Part shown: positions 18,754 to 25,517 of the stretch, one piece after another | Layout of the letters: each line of letters starts with the position of its first letter | How positions within the stretch are numbered: the first letter of the stretch is position 1 | Source of the DNA: an uncultured Bacilli bacterium | GTDB taxonomy: Bacteria; Bacillota_I; Bacilli_A; RF39; UBA660 | DNA length: 48,549 bases | Assembly: GCA_947631045.1 (NCBI GenBank) | Contig: CANRJV010000005.1 | Span: 1-48,549, forward strand | Direction of reading: 5' to 3' | Position numbers and translations under genes: made by a program | Notes under the pieces: generated by a model | What the model was told of the DNA's origin: nothing | Database searches by the model: none | Seen by the model: only the letters and a program-made list of their open reading frames with translations

Positions 18754-19174
18754 CTAACATCTTCTCCTGCAACGTAAACATAACCTTTTCGTCTTCTTTT
18801 TCCATATGATCATAACCAAGCAAATGAAGTAAGCCATGGCAAACGAGAAAGGCAAGTTCCCTTGTTTCACTATGACCATAACTATTTGCTTGTTCAATCA
18901 TCCGAGGAATACATACATAAATTTCCCCCAAAAAACGTATCTTATTATACTCTAATATCCCATTATCTTCAAATGCAAATGATATAACATCCGTAATACT
19001 ATCTTTACCCCGATAATTTTTATTAATTTCTCTAATTGTTTCATTATCAACAAAGACAATACTTAAAGTAGCATTTTTAACATTCTCGTGTTTTAAAACT
19101 CGTTTAATTAAACTATCTAAATAACTATAATCTTTATTATAACCAAACTCATCTGTAATCTTATAATCTATCAT
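18719..19174 (-). CDS. ybeY: Endoribonuclease YbeY
   Basis: 151 residues from the ATG at 19174, which shares its A with the TAA of the VanZ-like gene (TAATG) and follows GGGGAG. YbeY is a zinc-dependent RNase involved in 16S rRNA 3' processing and ribosome quality control. The family signature H-x3-H-x5-H is HGLLHLLGYDH, preceded by DVISFAFED. The 21-residue upstream extension would lie inside the neighbouring gene and is rejected. Confidence 0.96.
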   Translation of the reverse strand: MIDYKITDEFGYNKDYSYLDSLIKRVLKHENVKNATLSIVFVDNETIREINKNYRGKDSITDVISFAFEDNGILEYNKIRFLGEIYVCIPRMIEQANSYGHSETRELAFLVCHGLLHLLGYDHMEKEDEKVMFTLQEKMLDEDEKNRKERS

Positions 19175-19788
19175 TAAAATATAACTCCCCAATAACCAAA
19201 TATATAAATGCCAAATAAAACAATCACTATTATCCACAAAACATTATAAAACAAATCGCTTTTAAAGAAATCAGGTAAATGTCTACCAATGGCAGTTAAA
19301 CCAATATATAAAAAATAACCAATTATACCACCAACTACATTTAATAAAATATCATCAATATCAAAACTTCGTCCTATTTGTAATTGCACAAATTCAATAG
19401 TTAAACTCGTCACTAAAGTCGTTATTAAAACGGGCCAAATTTTTTGGGGGTTAACATACTCCCCAACTAAATAACCAAATGGAATAAAAATGAGGATATT
19501 ACCAAAAATACTATAATTAAACATAGCCGTTCCAAATTCATAACGCGTTATTTCTGAAAAAGGAATTAAATTTATGCCACTACCACTATTGAGTTCCGTC
19601 ATCGTTAATATTTCAAATAGAAGCCAAATATAAATTATCGAAAATAAATAACTTAATTCTTTATGAAGACAAAATCTTTCGCGATGATTGCGTAAATAAA
19701 AGAATCTAATCATCGCAATAGCAACGATAAAAACTACTAACATTGGCCAAATATTATTGATTATTTTCATTATTAGGTTTTGAATCAT
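19174..19788 (-). CDS. VanZ-like family membrane protein
   Basis: 204 residues from the ATG at 19788, behind GGAGGTAGTGAAA. There are five or six hydrophobic helices. The VanZ signature is clear: NLIPFSEI, FGNILIFIPFGYLVGE, then TIEFVQLQIGRSFDIDDILL with NVVGGIIGY. VanZ proteins confer low-level teicoplanin resistance in some enterococci, but most homologues have no known role. The start lies inside yqfD and the stop overlaps ybeY, so the gene is translationally coupled within the cluster. It occupies the place of phoH in Bacillus and Clostridium. Confidence 0.9.
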   Translation of the reverse strand: MIQNLIMKIINNIWPMLVVFIVAIAMIRFFYLRNHRERFCLHKELSYLFSIIYIWLLFEILTMTELNSGSGINLIPFSEITRYEFGTAMFNYSIFGNILIFIPFGYLVGEYVNPQKIWPVLITTLVTSLTIEFVQLQIGRSFDIDDILLNVVGGIIGYFLYIGLTAIGRHLPDFFKSDLFYNVLWIIVIVLFGIYIFGYWGVIF

Positions 19789-20932
19789 TTTCACTACCTC
19801 CTAAAATTTGTGATACTTCACCAATGTTCTCTTTGGTTACTATAAATACTTCTACATATATTGTACTATCATTTACCTCTTTTTTCAAAACTTTTTTATA
19901 TAAAATAGCTTCATTTTCTCTTAATTTTAACTTAACCTTATCTTCCGCTAATTTTAAGGCTTTATTATAGGCCTCTTTTTCGCTTAGTTTTCTCACACTT
20001 TCTTCATATTCTTTTTCTTCCACAAAATTAATAGCAAAATCATTTAATTTATATAAAATGGTTTTTTTAACCCTTTTATTTTTAATCCGACTTTTAAAAA
20101 TGTCATATTCATCATCCCCAATTTTAACACTAATATTAAATCTCTTTTTACCCGTATATTTAGAATAATATTCGTTATAAGGAACAGTTACTTTAACTTT
20201 ATACCAGACTTCGCCATAAACTTCGCCACTCGCACAGACCGTATTTTTAACTTCTTCATTATGGGTAATTTCTCCCGTTATAATAACCTCGCCTTTGGTA
20301 ACATAATCATTAATTTCTTTTAAGGCGACACCCCGATATAAATTGAGGCTTGTTATTTTGGCATCCGTCCTACTAATAATGTTACATTTATCATAACTTT
20401 CTTCCTCTTTAGGAATCGTTTTTTCCGTAACATAAACATTCATTATTAACCCATCATATTTTATTTCTAACCATTCTAAAGTATCCTTATTATTATCTAA
20501 AATAGTATTCACTATTTCTTCAATTTGGGAATGACTCTTTTTTAAAGTTAAAGTTTTTAGACCATTACTTGCGAGTTCTTTTTCCAAAATATTTTGAATT
20601 TTTTTATTTGGACTTTTAATATCTATTTTAAAAATAACACTATTAATCAAAAATAAAATAACAATGCTTAAAATACTACTTAGAAAAAAGACAATATATT
20701 TTTGCATTAATTCTTTTATTTTTAAAAGACCACTAGAAGTAACTATTTCGGTTTTATAACTAACTAAATATTTTTTTATTCTCTCATAATCTTTTAAACT
20801 AGTCTTAATTAATATGCCATCATCATTTTTCTTATTATCATAAATAGTAATTCCAAGTTCACTAAGTTTAGTTAAAATATTATAATAACTTTTTGCCTCT
20901 ATTTTAATCCAAACTATTTCTTTTTTAATCAT
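19754..20932 (-). CDS. yqfD: Sporulation protein YqfD
   Basis: 392 residues, close to B. subtilis YqfD. There is a cytoplasmic N-terminal domain, one membrane helix at about 82-103, and a large outer-face domain with two conserved stretches: ISRTDAKITSLNLYRGVALK followed by YVTKGEVIITGEI. YqfD is a sigma-E regulon member needed for sporulation in B. subtilis, acting near the forespore engulfment membranes; its biochemical role is unclear. It overlaps yqfC by 8 bases and the VanZ-like gene by 35. Confidence 0.92.
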   Translation of the reverse strand: MIKKEIVWIKIEAKSYYNILTKLSELGITIYDNKKNDDGILIKTSLKDYERIKKYLVSYKTEIVTSSGLLKIKELMQKYIVFFLSSILSIVILFLINSVIFKIDIKSPNKKIQNILEKELASNGLKTLTLKKSHSQIEEIVNTILDNNKDTLEWLEIKYDGLIMNVYVTEKTIPKEEESYDKCNIISRTDAKITSLNLYRGVALKEINDYVTKGEVIITGEITHNEEVKNTVCASGEVYGEVWYKVKVTVPYNEYYSKYTGKKRFNISVKIGDDEYDIFKSRIKNKRVKKTILYKLNDFAINFVEEKEYEESVRKLSEKEAYNKALKLAEDKVKLKLRENEAILYKKVLKKEVNDSTIYVEVFIVTKENIGEVSQILGGSENDSKPNNENNQ

Positions 20933-21179
20933 AGTTAAACTCTACTTTCTCTAATTTACCCTTAATTAATAATTCTTGTTTCGTCATTTGTTTAATTTTT
21001 AAATTTTCCCCATTTATATAAACAACTTTATTATTAATTCTTAAAACTATTTCTGTATCACTTAATTTATTTAATTTTGTAAAATTAAAGACATGCAAAG
21101 TATCATCATAGATTGTTATGAAGTTATCTAAATCAAATAAAAAATTTTTAAAAGAATCTTTAAAATGTAAATTATTCAT
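20925..21179 (-). CDS. yqfC: Sporulation protein YqfC
   Basis: 84 residues, a YabP/YqfC-type small soluble protein: FITIYDDTLHVFNFTKLNKL, then LRINNKVVYINGENLKIKQM. It is always paired with yqfD in spore formers. TATAAT ends six bases before the ATG and no Shine-Dalgarno is visible, so the message may be leaderless. The yqeY terminator just upstream separates it from the growth-phase genes. Confidence 0.88.
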   Translation of the reverse strand: MNNLHFKDSFKNFLFDLDNFITIYDDTLHVFNFTKLNKLSDTEIVLRINNKVVYINGENLKIKQMTKQELLIKGKLEKVEFNYD

Positions 21180-21221
21180 CTTTAAATTATATTTTCTTAT
21201 TTATAAAAAAAGACTAAGCCA

Positions 21222-21250
21222 TGAAAAAAGAGCTATAATAATATAACTCT
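21222..21250 (-). terminator. yqeY terminator
   Basis: AGAGTTATA and TATAGCTCT (one G-U pair) around TTAT, overlapping the yqeY stop. TTTTTT follows on the minus strand. Confidence 0.85.
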
Positions 21251-21683
21251 AATTTAATTTTTCTTTAACTATCGCGCTTACTTTAGACATATCAGCATTA
21301 CTTAAATGGTCAGATACATATTTCATAATTCTTCCCATATCTTTCATACTACTAGGATTAATTTCAGAAAAAGCATTATCTACACATTTAGTTATTTCTT
21401 CTTCGCTTGCTTCTTCTGGTAAATAGCAAGATAAAATTTCAATTTCTTTTTGTAAATCTTCCGCTGTTTCTTTCTTACCTAAGTCTAAATACTCTTTAAC
21501 AGAATCATTTCTTTGTTTAACTTGTTTTTTTAAAACACTAATGACAACTTCATCTGTAAGTTCACATTTTTTATTAATCGCTTCTAATTGTAAAGCGCTC
21601 TTTAACATTCTTAAGACTGATAATTTAAATTTATCGCCACTTTTTAAAGCATCTTTTAAATCATTATTAATTTGTTCAACCAT
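21249..21683 (-). CDS. yqeY: YqeY/GatB-like domain protein
   Basis: 144 residues. It corresponds to the free-standing tail domain of GatB: LKDALKSGDKFKLSVLRMLK, EIEILSCYLPEEASEEEI, then MKDMGRIMKYVSDHLSNADM. The domain is thought to contact tRNA, but its role as a separate protein is not established. AAGGTAAC precedes the ATG. It follows rpsU with 14 bases between, the near-universal rpsU-yqeY pair of Bacillota. Confidence 0.94.
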   Translation of the reverse strand: MVEQINNDLKDALKSGDKFKLSVLRMLKSALQLEAINKKCELTDEVVISVLKKQVKQRNDSVKEYLDLGKKETAEDLQKEIEILSCYLPEEASEEEITKCVDNAFSEINPSSMKDMGRIMKYVSDHLSNADMSKVSAIVKEKLN

Positions 21684-21697
21684 TTTGTTACCTTTCC

Positions 21698-21883
21698 TTA
21701 ATTATGATTTCTTTTATGAGAATTTTTAATGCCTTCTTCTTTTTTGATTCTTCTTTCAACTCCAGGTTTAATATGGAATTTTCTCTTCTTAAGTTCTGAA
21801 GGGACACCGCTTCTGGCAACTTTAACTTTAAATTTTTTTAAAGCTCCATCAATGTTACCATTTTGCACTACAACCTTTGTCAT
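21698..21883 (-). CDS. rpsU: 30S ribosomal protein S21
   Basis: 61 residues, a strongly basic small-subunit protein. VVVQNGNIDGALKKFKVKVA and the SGVPSELKKRKFHIKPGVER motifs are typical of S21. GGGAGG precedes the ATG. It is the first gene of the rpsU-yqeY unit and lies immediately downstream of the peptide export operon on the same strand, but has its own promoter. Confidence 0.98.
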   Translation of the reverse strand: MTKVVVQNGNIDGALKKFKVKVARSGVPSELKKRKFHIKPGVERRIKKEEGIKNSHKRNHN

Positions 21884-21916
21884 ATTTTCGCCCTCCCTTC
21901 GCTTTTTCTACAAGAT

Positions 21917-21945
21917 ATTATAACACCTAGAAAGATATTTGACAA
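21917..21945 (-). promoter_or_regulatory. Promoter for rpsU-yqeY
   Basis: TTGTCA, 17-bp spacer, TATAAT on the minus strand; close to consensus. Confidence 0.85.
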
Positions 21946-21980
21946 CAGCAAAGTGCCAAATGAACGTTAATTTAAATTCC

Positions 21981-22151
21981 TTATTTAATTGTTACTCGAA
22001 CGCATTTTCTTTTTGTAAAAAGTTTGGATAAGGAATCACCAATGGAAGTTCCTATTTCATAAATTTTATCCATGATTTTAATAAGGCCTTCGATAACAGG
22101 TCCGGATAGGGAACCACCTTTAACTTTTAATAACTCTTCATTACTTAACAT
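21981..22151 (-). CDS. Double-glycine leader peptide B, candidate bacteriocin precursor
   Basis: 56 residues. The leader MLSNEELLKVKGG matches the double-glycine consensus (acidic pair, L-x3-GG). The predicted mature 43-residue peptide starts SLSGPVIEGLIKIMDKIYEI, contains GTSIG (a GxxxG motif) and ends KLFTKRKCVRVTIK with one cysteine and a basic tail. It could form an amphipathic helix. AGGTGA is placed four bases before the ATG, and the gap to peptide A is eight bases. Together with peptide A and the C39 transporter it looks like one half of a two-peptide class IIb bacteriocin. A quorum-sensing peptide is an alternative reading. Confidence 0.8.
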   Translation of the reverse strand: MLSNEELLKVKGGSLSGPVIEGLIKIMDKIYEIGTSIGDSLSKLFTKRKCVRVTIK

Positions 22152-22159
22152 AAGTTCAC

Positions 22160-22312
22160 CTACTTACAAGCCTTTGAGTTAACCGTTCCATTTAAAATAC
22201 CGGCAAAAAACACAATAACTCCGGAGACAATTCCCGTAATTAAAGTGGCCATACTAGCACTCATTGCTCCTCCATTTAACTTTAACATTTCTTCATTATT
22301 TAATTTAATCAT
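22160..22312 (-). CDS. Double-glycine leader peptide A, candidate bacteriocin precursor
   Basis: 50 residues. The leader MIKLNNEEMLKLNGG is a textbook double-glycine leader. The predicted mature peptide is 35 residues: AMSASMATLITGIVSGVIVF, then FAGILNGTVNSKACK. It is very hydrophobic, with GIVSG (a GxxxG motif), and has one cysteine near the end. GAGGAGGTAAT makes a strong ribosome site. It is nine bases after the small membrane protein gene and eight before peptide B. GxxxG in both peptides is a hallmark of class IIb pairs, whose helices pack together in the target membrane. No modification enzyme is encoded nearby. Confidence 0.82.
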   Translation of the reverse strand: MIKLNNEEMLKLNGGAMSASMATLITGIVSGVIVFFAGILNGTVNSKACK

Positions 22313-22321
22313 ATTACCTCC

Positions 22322-22735
22322 TCATTTAAATAATTTTAAAATAAATGTTATGATTTTTTCTTTATCATAATAAAGAGTAATTGTTCCTGCTTCATTATCA
22401 TATAGTTCTTTATCTATATTAAGGTCTATTTGTTGATAAATTATTTCATTAATAATTTCATATTCGCCATACTCATCTATTTCATAATTTAATTTTTCCT
22501 TGTTAAAATATAAGGTTTTATTAGCACTTAATGCATCAGAGAGTGTCTCATTAGCCATAACTTTTAAGACTAAACCATCATATATTCCATAACAAGTTAT
22601 TTTCTTCGTTATATAATGGGTACACGAATAGATTACTAAGAAGATAATTAATAAAACAAATAAGACGTCTAGAAAAACATATCTAGGAATTTTCAAATGC
22701 AATAGTTTCTGATAATTTATTTTTAAATAATCCAT
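22322..22735 (-). CDS. Small single-pass membrane protein of the peptide export operon
   Basis: 137 residues. A basic cytoplasmic N-terminus is followed by one membrane helix at about 19-42 (VFLDVLFVLLIIFLVIYSC), and then a mostly beta outer domain of about 95 residues. The C-terminal NEAGTITLYYDKEKIITFIL resembles the last strands of HlyD-type membrane fusion proteins, but the coiled coil and lipoyl domains are absent. It could be a minimal exporter accessory or the bacteriocin immunity protein; the sequence does not decide. It starts inside the transporter gene (53-base overlap) behind GAGGATAGC, so the two are translationally coupled. Confidence 0.6.
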   Translation of the reverse strand: MDYLKINYQKLLHLKIPRYVFLDVLFVLLIIFLVIYSCTHYITKKITCYGIYDGLVLKVMANETLSDALSANKTLYFNKEKLNYEIDEYGEYEIINEIIYQQIDLNIDKELYDNEAGTITLYYDKEKIITFILKLFK

Positions 22736-24776
22736 TGCTATCCTCTACTTCAATAATATTTTCAAATAATCTTTTTTGATTTTTATGAGATATATAAATA
22801 ATTGTTTTATTTTTAAAATAAGTTTTAATATTCTTAATTATTTTACTTTCTAATTTTTTATCAACTTCACTTAAGGCCTCATCTAAAATAATAATATTGG
22901 CATTTTTAAGTAGTCCTCTTGCCAAAATTATTCTTTGTCTTTCACCTCCTGATATGTTTTTCGATGCTGGCTCTACTAAAGATTCATATCTTAATCCCTT
23001 TTTGGAAACAATATCTTCAATTTCACATATTTTACAAATGTCTAAAAAATAACTATTAGCAATATCTCTATTTGCTAAAATATTTTCCCGAATAGTTCCA
23101 GTAAATAATTCTTCATTTTGTCCAATGTATAAGATATTATTTCTAATTGTCACAATATCCATATCCTTAATATTTTCTTTACCTATGAGTATTTCACCTT
23201 TTTTTATTTGGTAATCTTTATTAAGTAAATGACAAATGGTACTTTTTCCTGAACCACTAGGGCCATTTAATAAAACATGAGTATTTTCTTTTATTGTAAA
23301 ACTAACATCATTTAAAACATTAAAATAATTATTGTAAGAGTAACTAACATTTTGAAAGACAATATCACCATTTAAACTAGTTTGGCTCTGATTAGTTTTT
23401 TCTTCTTCAATACTTAAAAACTCAGCAATTTTGCCAAAAGATGCTTTAATATAGTTGAATTTAGGAATACCCTCAATTAAATTTTTAAAGGGGTCTATTC
23501 CATAAGATAAAATAATATTAAAAGTAAATAAATTAATAAGGTCTAATTTTTTACTAATTACTAAATATAATCCAACTGAATTTTGAAGAAAAAAACACAG
23601 TTCTAATAAAAAATCTTTTCCTAAATTAGTTAAGTTTAAATAATTATTAAACTTATAGCTATTCCAAAAATATTTAGCTAAAACTTTTTCAATCTTTTCT
23701 AAAGCAATATTTTTAATATTCAAATTTTTAATACTTTCTAAATTAGTAATATTTTCATATATTACACTATTAAAATCTGTTTCATAATTAAGATTTTCTA
23801 AAACTTTATAGTAAATACTTTTACTAATAATTATCCCATAAAAACTATAGACAATAATAAATAATATTAAAATAATTGTTAATGTTTTATTTAATATAAA
23901 TAAAATCACTAATGATAATATCATCAAGAGCATATCCAGGAAAGATGAAACAAATAAATCGGTAAAAAGTTTTTTAATGAAAGAAAGTTCCGTTATTCTA
24001 GTTACTATCTCTCCTGGCATTCTACTCTTTATATTTTTTAAAGGAAGGTTAAATAAATGATTTAAAAAACTGGGATAGATTATAGTATCAACACGATTAC
24101 TTAAATGATTTTCATAATAACTTCTGGCAAAAATAGTTAATATCTTCGCCATAGTTAATATGCCAAAAGCTATAATTAAATACTTTAAATAGTTTTGATC
24201 ATAACTAATTAAATTACTACCTACTTTTAAGTAAAAAGAAGTAATAATCGCTAAGATGATCCAAATAAAACTTAGATAAATTATTTTACTAATAAGAAAC
24301 TTTTCCCTCTTCAGTATATTAATAAATAATTTTTTTATAGTTAGAGATTCATCCATTTTAATTAAATTATCTCTTAATTTTGAAAGGATGATATGACCAG
24401 TAAATAATTTATTAAATTCTGCTAAAGACATTTTCTTATATCCAATGCTTGGATCCATGAGATATATATTATTTTTGAAAACGTCTTTAACAACGACAAA
24501 ATGCTCTAAACCATTTTCTAGTTTTAAATGAGCAATAAATGGAAAATTTAAATCTTTATTTGTTAAATCATGCTCCAAAACCCCTTCTGAATCAAAGCCC
24601 CATTTATTGAACGCCTGCACTATTTGATAAGCATTAGTTCCCTTATAATCAGTTAAGGTATCTTCTCTTAACTTTTCTAAGGTAATATAACCACCATAAT
24701 AAATGATAATCCATTGCATACAACAAACGCCACAGTCTTTAAAATCATGTTGCAAAATCGGTTTTAAATTTTGCAT
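22683..24776 (-). CDS. Peptidase-containing ABC transporter (C39, bacteriocin/GG-peptide processing and export)
   Basis: 697 residues in three parts. The N-terminal C39 cysteine protease has Gln9, Cys15 in DFKDCGVCCM, His92 in LEHFVVV and Asp108 in MDPS, and would cut after double glycines. A six-helix membrane domain spans about 150-450. The nucleotide-binding domain has Walker A GPSGSGKST at 505-513, signature ISGGERQ near 608, Walker B IIILDE near 630, and an H-loop in YISHKNQ. Substrates are presumably the two peptides encoded downstream. GGGAGGAAAAAT precedes the ATG. It is the first gene of a four-gene minus-strand operon. Confidence 0.95.
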   Translation of the reverse strand: MQNLKPILQHDFKDCGVCCMQWIIIYYGGYITLEKLREDTLTDYKGTNAYQIVQAFNKWGFDSEGVLEHDLTNKDLNFPFIAHLKLENGLEHFVVVKDVFKNNIYLMDPSIGYKKMSLAEFNKLFTGHIILSKLRDNLIKMDESLTIKKLFINILKREKFLISKIIYLSFIWIILAIITSFYLKVGSNLISYDQNYLKYLIIAFGILTMAKILTIFARSYYENHLSNRVDTIIYPSFLNHLFNLPLKNIKSRMPGEIVTRITELSFIKKLFTDLFVSSFLDMLLMILSLVILFILNKTLTIILILFIIVYSFYGIIISKSIYYKVLENLNYETDFNSVIYENITNLESIKNLNIKNIALEKIEKVLAKYFWNSYKFNNYLNLTNLGKDFLLELCFFLQNSVGLYLVISKKLDLINLFTFNIILSYGIDPFKNLIEGIPKFNYIKASFGKIAEFLSIEEEKTNQSQTSLNGDIVFQNVSYSYNNYFNVLNDVSFTIKENTHVLLNGPSGSGKSTICHLLNKDYQIKKGEILIGKENIKDMDIVTIRNNILYIGQNEELFTGTIRENILANRDIANSYFLDICKICEIEDIVSKKGLRYESLVEPASKNISGGERQRIILARGLLKNANIIILDEALSEVDKKLESKIIKNIKTYFKNKTIIYISHKNQKRLFENIIEVEDSNGLFKNKLSETIAFENS

Positions 24777-24844
24777 ATTTTTCCTCCCTTCACTATTATT
24801 ATTCGTCGCTCATAGCCCGATTTCCTTTTTTTTAAAGAAAGTTT

Positions 24845-24903
24845 TTGGCAAAAATTGCAACTTTTTTGCCAATTCTTATATATTTGGCATCAAATGTGGT
24901 AAA
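24845..24903 (-). promoter_or_regulatory. Promoter and TTGGCA repeat array of the peptide export operon
   Basis: TTTACC (24903-24898), 17-bp spacer, TATAAG (24880-24875) on the minus strand. Three half-sites flank it: TTGGCA at 24884-24889, TGCCAA at 24867-24872 and TTGGCA at 24845-24850. The outer pair at 24845-24872 is a 10-bp perfect inverted repeat (TTGGCAAAAA/TTTTTGCCAA) around an 8-nt loop. The inner pair brackets the -10. It could be a regulator-binding array or a 5' leader hairpin. Confidence 0.5.
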
Positions 24904-24997
24904 TTCAACCAAAATTTTCTCTTTTAAGAAAATTAATATTTAAACATAAAAAAATCATCCTCGCATAAAATATAATGAGTTTATTTTAGGAGGATAT

Positions 24998-25492
24998 ATG
25001 ATTAATAAACAAAATTTATGGTTTGTTACCTTATTTTCTTTAATTTTAATATTAGGAATTTATTATGTTAGTATCGATGATGAAGTAGCCTCCGTTTTAA
25101 AAGCGGAAGATAATAATCAAAATAGGGATGTCGTCGAAATAACCGAATCTGATGTTTTAGTGGCTTTAGAAGTTGAAAACGATGAAGAAAAACAAGCTCT
25201 AATGGAAGAATATCAAAATGTTTTATTAGATAGTGATAGTACGATTGAAGAAAAAAATGTCGCCTACGAAAATATGCAAAAGTTAAATAATTCCAAAACA
25301 GAAGAAGAAAAAATTAAAAATTTAATCAAAGAAAAATTTTCATTAAATTCTTTTGTCAAAATAAAAGATACTTCTATAAGTATAGTCGTATCTTCTAAAG
25401 ACCATAATAATGAGAAAGCTAATAAAATTATTAGAGCTGTTCAAGAATTATACGAAGATGAAAAATATATAACAGTTAAGTTCAATTCATAA
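24998..25492 (+). CDS. spoIIIAH: Stage III sporulation protein AH-like
   Basis: 164 residues. An N-terminal membrane anchor (FVTLFSLILILGIYYVS) is followed by an acidic, coiled-coil-prone linker and a C-terminal ring-building domain (IKNLIKEKFSLNSFVKIKDTSISIVVSSK, given here in part as SLNSFVKIKDTSISIVV). SpoIIIAH in the mother cell pairs with SpoIIQ in the forespore to form the feeding-tube channel. The other spoIIIA genes are not adjacent, which is unusual because spoIIIAA-AH normally form one operon. TAGGAGGATAT precedes the ATG; CATAAAAT at 24964-24971 resembles a sigma-E -10, with no clear -35. Confidence 0.82.
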   Translation: MINKQNLWFVTLFSLILILGIYYVSIDDEVASVLKAEDNNQNRDVVEITESDVLVALEVENDEEKQALMEEYQNVLLDSDSTIEEKNVAYENMQKLNNSKTEEEKIKNLIKEKFSLNSFVKIKDTSISIVVSSKDHNNEKANKIIRAVQELYEDEKYITVKFNS

Positions 25493-25517
25493 ATGGTTAA
25501 CACCATTTATTTTTTAT
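25491..25517 (+). terminator. spoIIIAH terminator
   Basis: AAATGGT (25491-25497) and ACCATTT (25502-25508) with a TAAC loop, overlapping the stop codon and followed by ATTTTTTAT. Confidence 0.85.
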
